Positions 11,105 to 25,080 of a stretch of DNA of 64,000 nucleotides are shown here, piece by piece (position 1 is the first letter of the stretch; every line of letters starts with the position of its first letter). Source of the stretch: Uloborus plumipes (taxonomy: Eukaryota; Arthropoda; Arachnida; Araneae; Uloboridae); NCBI GenBank assembly GCA_038373865.1, contig JAXGGA010002342.1:60661-124660 (forward strand), given 5' to 3'. The notes under the pieces are model-generated. The model did not search any database. It saw only the letters and a program-made list of their open reading frames with translations, and was not told the DNA's origin. Made by a program: the position numbers and the translations under genes.

Positions 11105-12639
11105 AATGTTTATGTTAATGTCTTTGATCTCTTCCACAATTTTAGCTGTCGTTTACTCTAAACCATTTTTAATTTTTGATCGTAGGATTTAAATTGCCAT
11201 TTGACTCTCTGTGGCTCTTTTGGGATACCATAGCGCACTTCCAGTTTTAAAAGTTGTACTGTTTAGAATAATCGCTTTAAAAGAAAGTTTTAAGCATTTC
11301 AATTTCTTTTGGACACACTAAACTAATCAATACTGTATTTTCAATTTAGGATAAAATTAAATACTTTGAAAGAATGAGAATATTTTTTTGTGTATGGATG
11401 AAGGTCATTGATACATTTTTTTCAATTCCCGAATGTTTTTTGTTCAACATAACACACGCCTTAATTTTAATCACGTAATTGAGTTTACATATTTAGCAAA
11501 TATACGATATAAGGCAGAAAAAAATATTTTGAAGGTTGAAAAACAGTTTTGTACAGCAAGATGAAAAAATTAATGCCTGAGTTTTTCTTCCAAGTCAAAC
11601 TGGAGCTATAACAGAAGTTTATTTAAATTGTAAATAGTTTTCTTTTTAATTAGAATGTAATTCACTTAACAAAATTACTATTTTAAACTAATTATTTTTC
11701 TTCTTCATAAGTAGAAGACATTGGGAATTATAAGGTTTCTCTTTATTTCCCACAAAAAGCAATTGGGTGGCGTGAAAAAGAATAAAGTACAGGCGACAAG
11801 TGTCTTTCATCTCGCTCGGATCCATCCTAAACTTGAGTGATGTAAGGATGTGAGCAGAATGACTTTCTATTTCTGAGAAATGATGTCCTAAGATATTTGT
11901 GAGCCCTATAGATAAGAAAGGACAAATATATCCCTGTTCCGTAAGTCAGGTATTGTCCTTTTTCTTCCTGCATCCCAGGTGGTTTTCTGTAAAAAAGATC
12001 TCGTTTTTTAAAGGTGAACGAGCTTAATACAGAAACTAATTGCGCGAATTATATACTGGTTGCTTAAATCTATAAAAAATAGCGTATTCATTTACAAATT
12101 ATACAAAAAGATTGATTTCAAAATGCATTATTGATTTTTAATTGTTTTAAAGGACAGTGTAATAATCATTTTCTTATTACGTTGTCCTTTCTAAGGGCAT
12201 TTTTTACATAACTAAATCCTTATGATTTTCGTTTTATTGAAGTGTAAAATAGATTTTAATTTTAAATTCTTTAATTTGTTTTTGTGTGAAACATTTGAGC
12301 ACTTAATACAAATTGTCATAATCATTGACTGACTTTTGGAATGAGATAATAGATACTCATATAAAATACTGCTTACAACTAATTATTAGGATTTGCATGT
12401 AACTCTTGTTGATATTAAGAGCACACACAGTAGTGATGTCAATGCTTTACTTTGTAATTAAGTGGTAGACTACATTTCGCCGATACATATTATTCAAGTA
12501 TCACTGTAAGTCGGAAGACAAAGTATGTTTCATTTTAAATTTATGGTTTTAATTGTTTGTTTGTTTAGCAATTTTTAATGGACTACGAACTTTTCAGACA
12601 TTAGCCCGTTAATGTATCCAAACAAACTGACAGTTGTCG
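11105..12639. other. AT-rich non-coding stretch, nothing recognised
   Basis: No open frame of note and no repeat termini detected up to the foldback element. A patch at 11760-11960 is slightly richer in GC but yields no recognisable peptide. Confidence 0.5.
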
Positions 12640-12643
12640 TTAA

Positions 12644-14006
12644 GAGCAAGAATCTGAGAAACTGTCACGCCTAGCATTATGAGGTGATTCATGACCTCTC
12701 AGATTCTCTACCAAAAATTACCTAATGTTTATTATCTTATTGAAAGACCAAATCCAGAATGATTTGTTCTAAAGTTGATTGTTTAGTTTTTAGGGACCAC
12801 TAAAGGTGAAGGTGCGGCATCAAAAATTAAGCGGATTTTCAAGACATGAAAATTGTTATGAGCTAAAACTCTTACCAGGAACTGTTGAACTCCAATTTTC
12901 TTTTTGTATATTGAATATAGAAGGTTCAAAATTTACAAAATAAATGTTAAATTTGAGGTAAGTTGTTGCCGTAAGGTCAGAGAAGGCCCTCAAAACAAGG
13001 CATTTTTGACGTTTTTTAGCGTTTTTGAGGTCCAAAAACAGCTTGTACATTTCAGTTGCCACGGCAAAAGTAGTGTCGTTTGAAAGACCAGTGTAAGCAC
13101 TTTAAAATAATGTATAAGTCACCGAAGAAAGTTCAATGTGCTTTCAGTTGCGTAAGGCCGAAATATGAAAAATGTTATATTTTACCGATATTCAAACGAT
13201 CATAACTTCCTCTGCCAACAACATATTGAAATATTTTTTCTGCCAATGTCATACTCCATTCTTCGTCTTAACAGAACAGTTGAGTCCTTTGAGGTGAAAT
13301 GTGAAAAATTTTTTTACAAAAAATGTACAGGGAAAAATGCATTTTTTGTCAAAAAAATTTTTACATTTCGCCTCAAAGGACACAACTGTTCTGTTAAGAT
13401 AACGAATAGAGTATGACATTGGCAAAAAAAATATTTCAATATATTGTTGGCAGAGGAAGTTATGACCATTTGAATATCGGTAAAATATGACATTTTTCAT
13501 ATTTCGGCCTTACGCAACTAAAAGCACGTTGAACTTTCCTCGGTTATTTATACATCATTTTAAAGTGCTTACACTGGTCTTTCAAACGACACTACTTTTG
13601 CCGTGGCAACTGAAATGTACAAGCTGTTTTTGGACCTCAAAAATGCTGAAAAGCGTCAAAAATGCCTTGTTTTGAGGGCCTTCACTGACCTTACGGCAGC
13701 AACTTACCTCGAATTTAACAGTCATTTTGTAAAGTTTGAACCTTCTACATTCCATATACAAAAAGAAAATTGGAGTTCAACAGTTCCTGGTAAGAGTTTT
13801 GGCTCACAGCAACTTCCATGTCTTGAAAATCTGCTTAATTTTTGATCTTTTCAACTTTGGGGATCCATAAAAACTAAACAACCCAACTTTAGAACAAAAC
13901 ATTCTGGATTTGGTCTTTCAATAAGATAATAAACATTTGGTAATTTTTTGGAAAAAAACTGAGAGGTCATGAATCACAGCCGTGACACTCTCTCAGATTC
14001 TTGCTC
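12644..14006. mobile_element. 1.36-kb TTAA-flanked foldback transposon
   Basis: Two long arms, 12644-13326 and 13339-14006, are inverted copies of each other with only about a 12-bp spacer. The element's ends read gagcaagaatctgaga inward on both sides and are flanked by TTAA (12640-12643 and 14007-14010). TTAA duplications are left by piggyBac- and Kolobok-type transposases, so a non-autonomous member of one of those groups is likely; the superfamily cannot be settled without an autonomous partner. Homology over the arms is near 90%. Mirror-image open frames (13603-13845 plus; 12856-13062 minus; and 13165-13416 against 13249-13500) exist in the arms. However, their differences are nearly all amino-acid changing, and the third copy at 62680 has a frameshift, so I treat them as chance. 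Transcription through it would give a ~670-bp hairpin RNA. Confidence 0.9.
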
Positions 14007-14115
14007 TTAATGTTTCGCATTAACATTAGTATAAATTATTTCGTGTAACGGTGAGAATATGTTTGTGTTTGAGTTAATTTTCCTTTATTTTTGTTAATTG
14101 AATTGGTGACAATGC

Positions 14116-14119
<4 letters not shown>

Positions 14120-14208
<89 letters not shown>
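14120..14208. repeat. (AT)n microsatellite, about 44 units
   Basis: An uninterrupted AT run of about 89 bp located about 110 bp beyond the foldback element. Confidence 0.97.
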
Positions 14209-14210
<2 letters not shown>

Positions 14211-16399
14211 CACTATGAGTTGCTTTTTAAGTTCCTATTTACATAAGAATTGATTGTGAATAAAAAAATCATTTCTGCAAAATTTCACAAGACAATTCAT
14301 CAGAGTAATTCAAATTTGCCTTTACATCCGTATTAAAAAGTAGACTCAAACATATTTCAGTTATCAACTTCGGATGTATGTGCCTAGAAAAATTAGGTTT
14401 TGTCATCTGGTAAATGTATTCCAAACTATTTCTTACATCATTTCACATAACAGGTCAACGTAACGTTAGTACATTTATCGTTATTTTATTTTATCTTTTT
14501 TGCATTAAAAACAATTGAAGTCAAACCCTTCTTTAATTAGCTGCGCGCTGTCTTGCATACATGATAGGTCACACATATTTCCTACATACGTTATAGTAAA
14601 GTCATAAAGTTGAAAGACTGAAAGTAGGTCAAAGAGAGAGGGTAGAATAGCCAAGATTCGGCCACCAGAACTGAAGGTATAAAACGAAAGTAATCTCTAG
14701 TGTATTTATCACATACGTGCACCCGCTGAAAGGTTAAAATTGTAATTCTCAAAATCTAATACAAAACAAAAACATATTATATGATCCAAACTTCAGTGGC
14801 AATAATAAGTTATATCTGAAACACATAGCATATTTTTCTCTCATACTTCGCAACTGATGATATGTAACCAGTAATTGTTTAGATTAATTTTTATTGCGTC
14901 TGCTTTTAGAAACTATACTTCTCAAAACATGTACTTTCCGTTCTGAACATTTCTGATACAGGCGTTTCGTATCAATATGAGTGAAAATAAATTCATATTG
15001 GTTAATAATTTTATAAAATCATTTTAAATTTAAACGTCTTGTTGTGAATTATCCTAAACATTATTCTTAGTAAATAACTAGAGTATAATACTACAAAGTT
15101 TCAGCACATTTCCTATTGTGCAATATTTTTCCTTTTGCGTAACTGAAAAAATTAATTAAAGCAAATATTGTCCTAAAACATACATAGCATTTTAAAAACT
15201 TCCACAGAATTCAATTTCAGCAACTTCTTCGAAATTCTTTTCAATCTAATTTTTGTCAAAATGATGCGTCTATCTAAATAAATATTTAATTCACGCGAGA
15301 GCAGTAGTTATCTGAAAACATAAGTTTTCTTCGCCGCTTATTAATAGTTAAAGTAATGATCACTTTACGTTCAAAATATTGATTTCATTCTGAATTTAAT
15401 TAATCATATGCATAAATATGAAGCCTTTGTTAGAATACTCCAGGATTAAAAATGCTTTAAACAAACAAAAACTGCACCATGCCTTTTGGCAAAATAGAAA
15501 AACGACGTGAACTATTTTCTGAAGTTTCTAGTAATTAAGTCTCAAAATTTTGTGTTTATAGTTTATTGATTTAATTTTTGTAGCAATTATCACAAAACTG
15601 CTCTTTTAGTAGACGGTAATAAAATATTATTATTCCAATTTTCTATTAATTACCCGCGCGTGTGTCAAATACCAATTATTTTAACAGTGCTCAAGCTGTA
15701 TGTTTCAATAAGAAATTTTGTAAATATTTTGCAACAGTATTAGAAGAAACGTAATTAAAACAGTAAACGAAACATTGCCCAATTTCTATTGCTTTTAAAC
15801 ATAAGTGAAATGTAAAAACTTAAGTAAATAAAGATTCAGTAATTTTATTAATATTTGGTGCTTAACTATGTATTATTATTATTATTTTTCAGATCAAAAC
15901 TGGTATGTAAACATAGCTGAAAAAGAGAAAGGAGTACATTTCGAGGATACACTAGTTACACTTAATAGTATATATACAGTGCGGTTTTTTTTGTTAATCT
16001 TATCGTTTTTGTTCTCACAGTACAAATTTAGAAAAATTTAAAACAGTAACGGTAACTCCACGTAGTGTCATAGTTTGTAAGCGCACAATGTCTACCATAT
16101 TTTACGTTACTTTTTTAAAATAAACTAGTAACTATTGCGTGTAAGAAATACAATCCTTCCATAGCATAAAAATGTTTAGAAAATTAAGCAGGTCAATTAT
16201 GTTTCGTAACATAACGCGCAGAGTGCGACAAAGTGCAAACACTGTGCATTTTTTAAATTGCGTTGGACTATAATGGCGATATTTTCCTGAAAAGCAATGA
16301 TTGAAAGTAATTTTAATATTTGTTATTTTTATAGACTATAACGAAAAATCTCCATTTAATGTTTTTATTTTCACATTAGAGGGCATAAAAAAAGTTTTT
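14209..16399. other. AT-rich non-coding stretch, nothing recognised
   Basis: No credible coding region. A weak additional unit of the array described next may begin near 16200-16280 (acaaagtgcaaacactgtgc) but is too diverged to annotate. Confidence 0.5.
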
Positions 16400-17300
16400 T
16401 TTAAATATCAGATATGCAATGTCACGGAAAAGGTGTCTTATGTTATTGTTAGTATGTGAACAAAATTTCATTGATCTGAGTTATCTTCATTTGGGGACCG
16501 TGCATTTTTTAAAATTTATTTAGTTTATTGTTTTTTCATTATTTTCAATAAGAAAATCAATTCCTTAATTTTAATGTTGCGGAAAAGTTGCCATGTGATA
16601 CTCTTAGAGTGGGTAGAAATTTTTATTTGTGGGAATAAAAGGCTTCAGTTACTTGTGGGGCTGTTAATTTTACAAAATGTTTTAGTTATATCGTTTTTTC
16701 AATTCTGAGTATTGCTTGAATTATAAATTATGTGCTTTAACTCCAACAGATGTCTTTTGGTTTATTTAGTGTGACTACAAATTTGAGGCACTTTTGACAC
16801 TAATCATTAGTTTCTTTTTTAAAAAAATATTCATCAAAATTATAAAATTAACGAATTTTGTATAATGAACGGTCCAAGTTATAACTGACAGCATTTGGAA
16901 CAACAATAAGAATTTGCACACCTTCTAATGGTACCATTTGGCAGCTGTTTTGCACTTTTGTCAGGATTCGTATTTCTTATTCAACTAAAGTAAAAAGTAT
17001 TGGTAAAAAATGATACAGTTAAAGAATTTCGTACAATGAACAGCCCCAGAGATAACAGAAGCCATTGGCTGACATCAATACAAATTTGCACTACCTCTAA
17101 AGATACAATATGGCAAGTTTTAGACACTATTATAGCGAAATAATATAAATTATTAGTTTTAAAAAAATCTTTAAAATTAACAAATGTTTATAATGAACGG
17201 CTTCAAACTAAAGCCACTAAAGATATGAACTCAGATTAATGACATTTTGCACACGTACTGTCAGAAGCATAACGCAGTCTTTCCGCACTGCTGAAAATTT
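16400..17300. repeat. degenerate inverted array of ~155-bp units
   Basis: At least two units lie in one orientation (about 16415-16570 and 16575-16720). At least three lie in the opposite orientation (about 16845-16980, 16990-17150 and 17170-17300). The unit at 16575 contains gttgccatgtgatactctta, caaattt-like sequence, aggcttcagtta and gtggggctgttaattttac. The inverse of the 17020 unit contains matching cttgccatattgta, aaatttgtatt, ggcttctgttatc and tggggctgttcattgtac. Likewise the unit at 16415 matches the inverse of the 17210 unit (agta.gtg..caaaat.tcatt.atctgagtt). Units pair in mirror order around about 16800, so this is an old foldback whose arms are built of tandem monomers. There is no coding capacity. 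Confidence 0.7.
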
Positions 17301-18690
17301 TATATTAATCAAAAAGAAAAGAAAAAAAAAATCTTTTTCCGTGCAAACAAGCGAAACGCATGCTAATGGGCACATTCATATTAAAAAATTATGATATGAA
17401 GAGTTCAACTGTATAATTTAGTTAAAAAGTAAAATACTACATAGTGAAATTGTTGTGTCAAAATTATTATTTTTTTTTTCTATATTTTAAGTTATTGCTA
17501 AAAACTTAACTACTTTTGTTAAATTAACAGTACTCTTTCTTTAAATTGTTAAATTAGTTCAACATTTTAAATTGACTGGTAGGTGTTTGTACAAGTAATA
17601 ATCGAATTACTCGAGAATATGATTATATGAATGATAGAAAAGCCTTAAGGGTTAAATTTTATCTGATTCAACATAACAAGTACTCGCAAAAGGAATATTT
17701 TCCTTTCCTACATCTAAATATATAATATTTAACGTTTGTCTAAAGCGGACAACATGTAGCTTTAATTTTTTTGGTGAAAAAATTCCATAATTATACATTA
17801 ATACGCTTTAGAAACTAGTTACATTAATACATCTCTTACAAGTTCTTAATTTTAGCAAGACATTGAAAATAAGAATATGAAATAAAATGAGAACATGCGT
17901 AAAATTATCCAGCAATTTTCAATTAAATTTCGTTATTTTTCTGTTAAAGGAATTTTGTGTTTCTCACTTGTGACTTCACTTGATCTGCCACTCAATTTAT
18001 CCAATCCGTTCTTTGTTTTCTTGGAAATAATTTTCTCACAATGAAATTAAATATGTTGAACTAATTGAACTAGTTTTCTCTAAGCAATACCTCTTTCCCA
18101 TTGTTTAATGTTTGTTCATGGTTGGTAAAAGCATCCGACTTCCTGTATTTACATTGGTTGCGTTTATTGCAGTAAATAAAAACAACGTGAAATCAAATAA
18201 AGGCAACCTCAAAGTTACCGCAAATGCTCGTTAGAAAGTCAACAGACAAAGAAATAACATGCAGGTTCGAAATCTCCTAGTACACATATTTCAACGTAAA
18301 TAAGCATAAAATATAATTGAATCGGAATCTTTTGTTGCAAAACATGATTGTTTAAGTGGTGTAAACAATGAAAATAGTTTAGTTCATCAATTGATTTCCC
18401 TCAAATTCTTGGTAAAGGAATAATTGAAGATACAAATGCTAAAAATGTATGCGTGTATATAAATAAAGTAAAACATAAATAAACCGCTTGATGTATTATA
18501 ATCATTTAAGAGTTAACTTAATTGAATGAGTATTTGTTAAGACATATTAAATTAGATTCGTATTAGTGTCATTATTAACAAAATGGACAAACAAAAAACG
18601 TATGATAATTATAAAGAGTATCAAAGTCGGGTATTCTTCATAAGAAATCGTGAGTTCTGAATCAGAAGGGGTAATATTAATGCAATAAAA

Positions 18691-18714
18691 ACACACACAC
18701 ACACACAGACACAC
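18691..18714. repeat. (AC)n microsatellite
   Basis: A run of AC dinucleotides interrupted once by AG. Confidence 0.9.
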
Positions 18715-20605
18715 AAATTACAATTATAAATAAATTGTTCAAAAGCATATTTATTTATTTTTTAGAAATCACTGCAATAAAAATTGAAAAAAAAAATTTA
18801 ATTTATATCAGTGATTTGGAAAAAAATAAAAAGATGAAATAGGGGCACGAAAAACAATAAGTTTTCTAATACTAGTAATAACAAAAGAATTTACTAAAAA
18901 TCCACTTCAAGGAATAATGGCGAGAAATAATTTCTTAGTTTCGCAAATATGATATGTTTAAATCACAAGAAAGTGAATTCTGTAGTAATTTTGCTTTTGG
19001 AAAAGTATTTTTATAAATCTGCTTGAGTGATAGCATTGAACGAATCTCAACGAAAAACAAGCTGCTTAAGCAATATTTTTACTTTTAAAGGAATAAGTAT
19101 GACATCCCCAGTTTTATAATGACTGCTTACATGATTAGGATCTTTAGCTCCATCTTCAAGTAACAATTCAAGACTTTTTTTTGTTTTTTGAAATTATGCT
19201 TTATGAAGTCTTATCATTCTAATAGTATGTCTCAAGTTCCAAGTCTCATTTACAATACTGCACCAGTTTCTTTGATGCCGACACTTTTGTTTTTCTATTT
19301 ATTTGCATACTTGTTTTCTTTTTACACAATTAAAAAAATACAAATGCACCTCAAATACAAATAAGCTGCAGGTGTTAGTTGTTACTTTGTGCTTTCTTTT
19401 TTGATAAGTGAATAAGAAGCTATGTTTTTAATATTAAAACCATGCATGCAAGGACTTAATCTATGTTTGTCACTCAGTCATGTTTCTGCGATTTTCAGTC
19501 CTTCAGATGTATCTCTACCTTTTGATGACTATTTCATTCATCTTAAGTAATGAATTTTCAAACACAGAATTTGCAATTGTTTTATGTTTTTTAAATGTCT
19601 TCTTTACTCTTTTGAAAATACTTTAGGACATTTTATCCTATTTGTCATTTCTATTTTTGGCGAAAAAAGATATAAAATTTAATAAACAGGATAGCGATGT
19701 GTAATTAGAAAAATTACTATCTGAATTAAAATAGTTTTAAATGTGGTTTTATTACTACTGCGCTATTTAAACTATCAAACTTCATTGATATAGGCTTTAA
19801 CAAGTAAATTATCAGTGTCTTTCTACCTTAACCACATAAATGGAATACTTTCATTTTCACGTCTAGAAAATACACAATAGAAAACTAAATGTACAATCGT
19901 GCATTTCCTATCCCATAGCGATAGCAAAACAATACATTATCTCCCTGTCAAATTTAAACAAAAGATTCCAACTGTGCAAAGAAATGGCATTTATGGCAGA
20001 AAACTGTTATATTTACATCGTGTCCAAAGGGGTATATGTTAATATATCTGCATTTAACAGCTTCGTGACGTCTTCAGCTTTCCGAACTGACACATATCTT
20101 GTTAGAAAATCATCTCAGAATTCCTGAGTAAACAATTCAGTTATTTAAATAAATATTTGACTTCATTCTGAGAGTATTTGGGAAGTCTTTCATTCCTAGA
20201 AACAGCTTACTGTACAATTATAATGTTATTAATAACAAACACAGAAAATATTTAAGTGAAATATGTTGATGTCGTATCTTGTTTGATAGGGGAAGTATAA
20301 AACCTGGATATCTTCATCTGATTAATACAACTATTTACTTGCTTTGAACACTTCAGAGAAAATCAGTTTCGAATACATCTGCGTCCTGTCAAAGATAGTA
20401 TACATAAGGAAACTACTACACTTCATACCCTTGAAGGAACTATATTGAAAACGAATCAGTGGGGAGACTTGTGACAGCTGATCCTCATTATTGTTGGAGA
20501 GCTTGTAACTTATATGTAAATCAATGGAGCTAAACTCTTTTACGTTACATTTACTGCTCGACAAAATGTCATGCTTTTTTTTTCTTTGAATTTACAAACG
20601 ATTTC

Positions 20606-20642
<37 letters not shown>
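20606..20642. repeat. (AAT)n microsatellite
   Basis: About twelve AAT units in AT-rich flanks. Confidence 0.95.
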
Positions 20643-21150
20643 TGATCAAGTTTCTTTCATTTTCAGAGAGAATTGATCCAGGTCTAGAGGAAACTAGATC
20701 CTTTGAGAGCATGCTTCCTTATAGTGCTTTAAATACAAGTCAAGCATTTATTTTGTTGCTTGTTAATATTCTTTAAAATCAAATTAAAACATGAACAAGA
20801 CTAAAATCATAAAGGATTTTTTTTTTCATTAAAGTGTATGTATCAGCTCACGTAGCGTATCATCAAGAAAGAAATTGATAAAATAATATTCTTGCCTCAA
20901 TCCTAATTCATTTTAACCAACAGCTTTCGAATATGTAAGAACGCTTTCGAATTATTTTTAAACTTTTTGTTTGTCTGATTTTTGTCAATCTAAGGGGCTT
21001 AATGTTTTTTCTCTCAAATTGACATATGAGTTCGAATCAGATTAATAATTTAAACGGCTTAAAAATATCTTTTAATGGGTTTTTCTTCAAAAGAATTCTA
21101 ATCTAGCTCTCTACCATCATAAAGATATATTTCTCAAAATATTTTTCTCT

Positions 21151-21180
21151 GTGTGTGTGGGTGTGGGGGGGGGGGGGGTG
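21151..21180. repeat. (GT)n followed by G14 run
   Basis: A short GT repeat grades into fourteen consecutive G (21165-21178). This is a potential G-quadruplex-forming or sequencing-error-prone site. Confidence 0.9.
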
Positions 21181-24100
21181 CGCAATTATTAAAGTAATAC
21201 TTCACCATAATTAAAAAGTAAGATGTCATTTTAAATAGTTATTTTACCGCTACGAGTGATTAATTAACATTCAACTCACATTTTTGCTGTTATTCAAAAA
21301 ATTAATGAAAATCCCGTTTCTTGTGTCAAGTGCAAATGTTTCGTACGGATCAGTTAATCATAGTATTATTTTGAAATTATATTTTATACTACAGTAAATA
21401 GAATTAAATACTCTCACTGATTGAACACGATTGCATTTTTCAGGGAAAAGTGACACATGTTCCTTTATAAAAAAAACCGCCCTAACAAAAATAATAATAA
21501 AAAAACACACAGAATACAATTAACAATTAACTCTTGCTGTACTATCACTTGAACTGCCGATTAATTTCAAATACATAGATATTTATAAATATATGGAGTA
21601 AGTTTGCTATGTTAGGTTCTTAAAAGTTCTGTATACGTAACTTTGTTGCTTTGTGAAAATCTTACTACTTTAAAAATCGATTTTTTTGCATTTCGTGAAT
21701 CTTTCCAACCGTACTAATGACATTGTTTTTTTTTAACTTCATTTATTTCATGAACTGAAGAAAACATTCCCGATATTAAGGTAAATGGTTAAACTCAGGT
21801 AAACCGCACAATTGAATGATCTTACAAGCGAAGGATGCTTTAACTTCATGAAAGATTTTCTCCTGAGTTTTTTCGATGGTTTTCATGGGCGATCTGCTGT
21901 AGGTTTTATTGAAACATTTGGATTCAATCCAAATCGATTTTGTGGCATTTATTTACGTGCATCAGGTGTAATAGTTGTTCGAAAATAAGTTTTTACAGTG
22001 TTTTCAGACCGGAGAGAAGACCATATAGACCGTCATTTAGAATCCTTTATATCCCATTCGATCCTAAAGAAAAATGTGAGCTACAAATTAGTGTTCCAAA
22101 GACTGTTTCGCTTGGAGAAACAATGTATTCTATTGTCTTAGTTTTTTTACAGAACTACACATATTTATTTTATAACATTAAATGATTTTCATTAGATTAC
22201 TCCATCATGATTTACTTAGTATCATTCAATTATTGGATTGGCTTTTGTCCTTTAAAATGTAGATATTTGAAACTTAATGGATAAAATAGATCCTTTATTG
22301 CATAGTTTATAGATTTTGAGGCGTAAAACATTTTAATAATACATACAAAGAGATTACAATATTTAAGCCGAATCAGAACACATTTTTTGAGGTAGGAAAC
22401 TTGACTTGATAAGACATGTAAAAATAATGGGAAATAGGCAGTAGTATATTTGGATGGAATTTCAGTTTTATGCTATAAAAGTTTCCGAATTTTTATCTCA
22501 TCTTGTCGTTAATTTTTATGTCTTAAAACTACTTGCCCCCGGTCTCCATTCGGATACTTGTTATTGTATTCTTTTACAGCAAGGAAAAATCTGAAACGTA
22601 TTTTAACTACTAGAAGAGCTAAAAAGAACTCTTCACATTTTTATGAGTAAATACTGGAATATGACGTTACTTATTATTTCGAAATAGTCATTTTTATCTG
22701 AAAAACTAACAATAGATTTAAAAAAAACCTCATTTATTAATGTATGTACTTTCTGCGTTCACCTATTTTGTAGTCTGCCTTTTATCCTGAAATAAAGCAG
22801 ATAGATCATTGCAACAGCATATCTGTGCCATAGGGTTGCAACTTTATATCTTTTTTTGTTATTTCTTATGCTACAAACTAGGGTACGCTGACGGTTTGAA
22901 CTACCAAGGACAACTGGTCAATAACAAGAAACGGTTGCTTAATGCGATGAAGTGCTCTATTTTTTAACACCACAACAAAGTAAAGTCATATTTTCGTACA
23001 ATTTTCCATATGGTTATTTTTTTAATTGCCCGTTGAGCAAGGCGGGTCTTAAAACATACTTGTGTCCTTGATCACAATTTTCTGTTCCTGAAATTGAAAA
23101 CTGAATACGAGAATGTTCCAGTCATCCAATCAATCATGACACGGGTGCTACAGAGCATTTCTAAATTAAAATGTAAAAAGCTATTGGATAAATTGTTTGG
23201 CATTTCAAAACATTTTATTAAGTTAAATAAGCCCTACTTTAAATAAATATTAGCTTTAAAATCGATTGCCACGATTAATTTCTTCTATCACTAAAACATC
23301 CTGTTATTTTTAGATCACTTTCTGTGTAAGACTTTAATTTATAAAAGACTATTTGCTATGTTAAAATTTAGAGTCAATTTGTTCTCTTAAACATTATAGG
23401 GTATTAGCAACACTAACTATTTATTAAGTTCAAATATCTGACTTTCGTAAAGTAAAATATTTGCATTTCCTTGTGTTAGAGCATCGGTAATATCGCAAAT
23501 TAACGCAGGTGTTGGCAATATTTAATTGAATTTTCTACTTCATGTGCACATCCCGTGTTTAGCTCATTAAAAGTGGAGCAGCTGCAAAATATTTCACACA
23601 CATAGCTTCAAATACGCTTTAATTGCTCTTTTCATGCATTAAATTTTGACAATTTTAACAGGTAAATCCAAATATTACATACAATGGCATATGGAAATTT
23701 CGTTGCTGTTATCTGTATTTATCCGTATGACAAAATGTTTTGCGTCTGTGACTTAAGGATTTTATGTGTTAAAAAAAGAGAAAAACTTTCAAATAAGATA
23801 TCTCCTTTTTTTAATTTTTTAACATTCATTTAACATAATTAATCTATATAAAATACATTGTTTTTTAAGGAATTTAATATGTATATATTTCTTTATTGAT
23901 AATAAAGTAGTAAATTTGTTTGAATTTATATATGTATGAAGGGGTGTTTTATAGTCTGTGACTTGCTTAAATTCAAAATCGTACCGTCGATTTTAACGAA
24001 ATTTATCCTAAAATGAGCTATTATGAGTACATACAAAGATATAGTATGCACTTATTAGGTTATGTTTGAACCTCTTAGCTTTTTTCATTAAATTATTTTG

Positions 24101-25080
24101 TATCTAAAACATGAAGATTTAAACATAGTTCTATAAATGCAATGCGTACTTTAAGGTTTCTTTTTTTATTCAGTAATATTTTCCTTTGGTTCTTTTACTA
24201 ATACGTATTGTATTTGTGCTGTTTTTTTTTTTACTAGAAAGGGTAAAAATATTTCAATTTCGATCTAAATTTAGTGCGTAATCAAACTTAAATATTTTCC
24301 TTCTGTATGTAAAAAGCGAAAATTTCACTTTATTCTTATAGTAATGCAAAGTTCCCATTAAATTGCACTGTGTAGCATAAAAAAATGCTTTTTACATGGT
24401 TTAAACATTTACAACAAGTTCAGACTCAGGTAGGTATTTCCTTAAGTACTGAAAAAAACAATAAAACTGATCTTTTTTCTAGGGTTATGTTTCCCAATTT
24501 TTTCGCTTATTTTTCAGCATAAATTAAGAGTATCGGACTGATGAAGACACATCAGATACAAAATACCACAACTGCCTGCTTTAAAAAAAATAACTACAAA
24601 CTCAACTGTTTTAACATGATACGCTCTCTCTTATTAGGTAATAATTATGTGGCAAGTTTTAATTGTTTAGTATTACATATTCTTGTACAGCTTCAAGCAT
24701 GTATGAAAATTCATAAAAAACGAATCAAAACAAGTAAAAAATAACCCTAACTCAACAGAACACTTAACCATTTATTTATTTATTTATTTTAACCAGTGAT
24801 ACCTTTTGTGCCAGCCAATTCTAGCTTAACCGGATGAAGGGTATCAATGAAAGTTTAAGGAAAAAAGTTAGTTTGAAAGGAGGAGGGAGGGAAAAGGTCA
24901 TCAGTGTTGTAAATAATTTATCGATTGTAAAAAAGGCGGATTTATCGGTTGAATACATTATTTGTATTTTCTCTCTTTCTCCCTTTTTTAACTTTTTGGC
25001 TGTTTTCAAAATCGAAATTTAATCAGAATGCTAAATAGTTTTTTTAAACATCAGACCTTAGATGTTACATATAAAATAAA

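Larger units (their letters stand above)
17301..25080. other. long AT-rich gene-poor stretch with simple repeats
   Basis: Nearly 8 kb without any gene or transposon I can support. Open frames are short and of low complexity. The longest, 21940-22185, contains a stretch RPERRPYRPSFRILYIPF after a possible acceptor (ttttcag, about 22005), but has no family match I recognise. Simple repeats are listed separately. Several ATTT runs occur, for example at 24770-24790. Confidence 0.5.

Noticed and set aside
21940..22185. Possible exon after ttttcag at about 22005 (a TGEKT-like string in one frame)
   Set aside because: The zinc-finger linker-like string is followed at once by a stop and no Cys/His spacing is present. 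The other frame gives no family.
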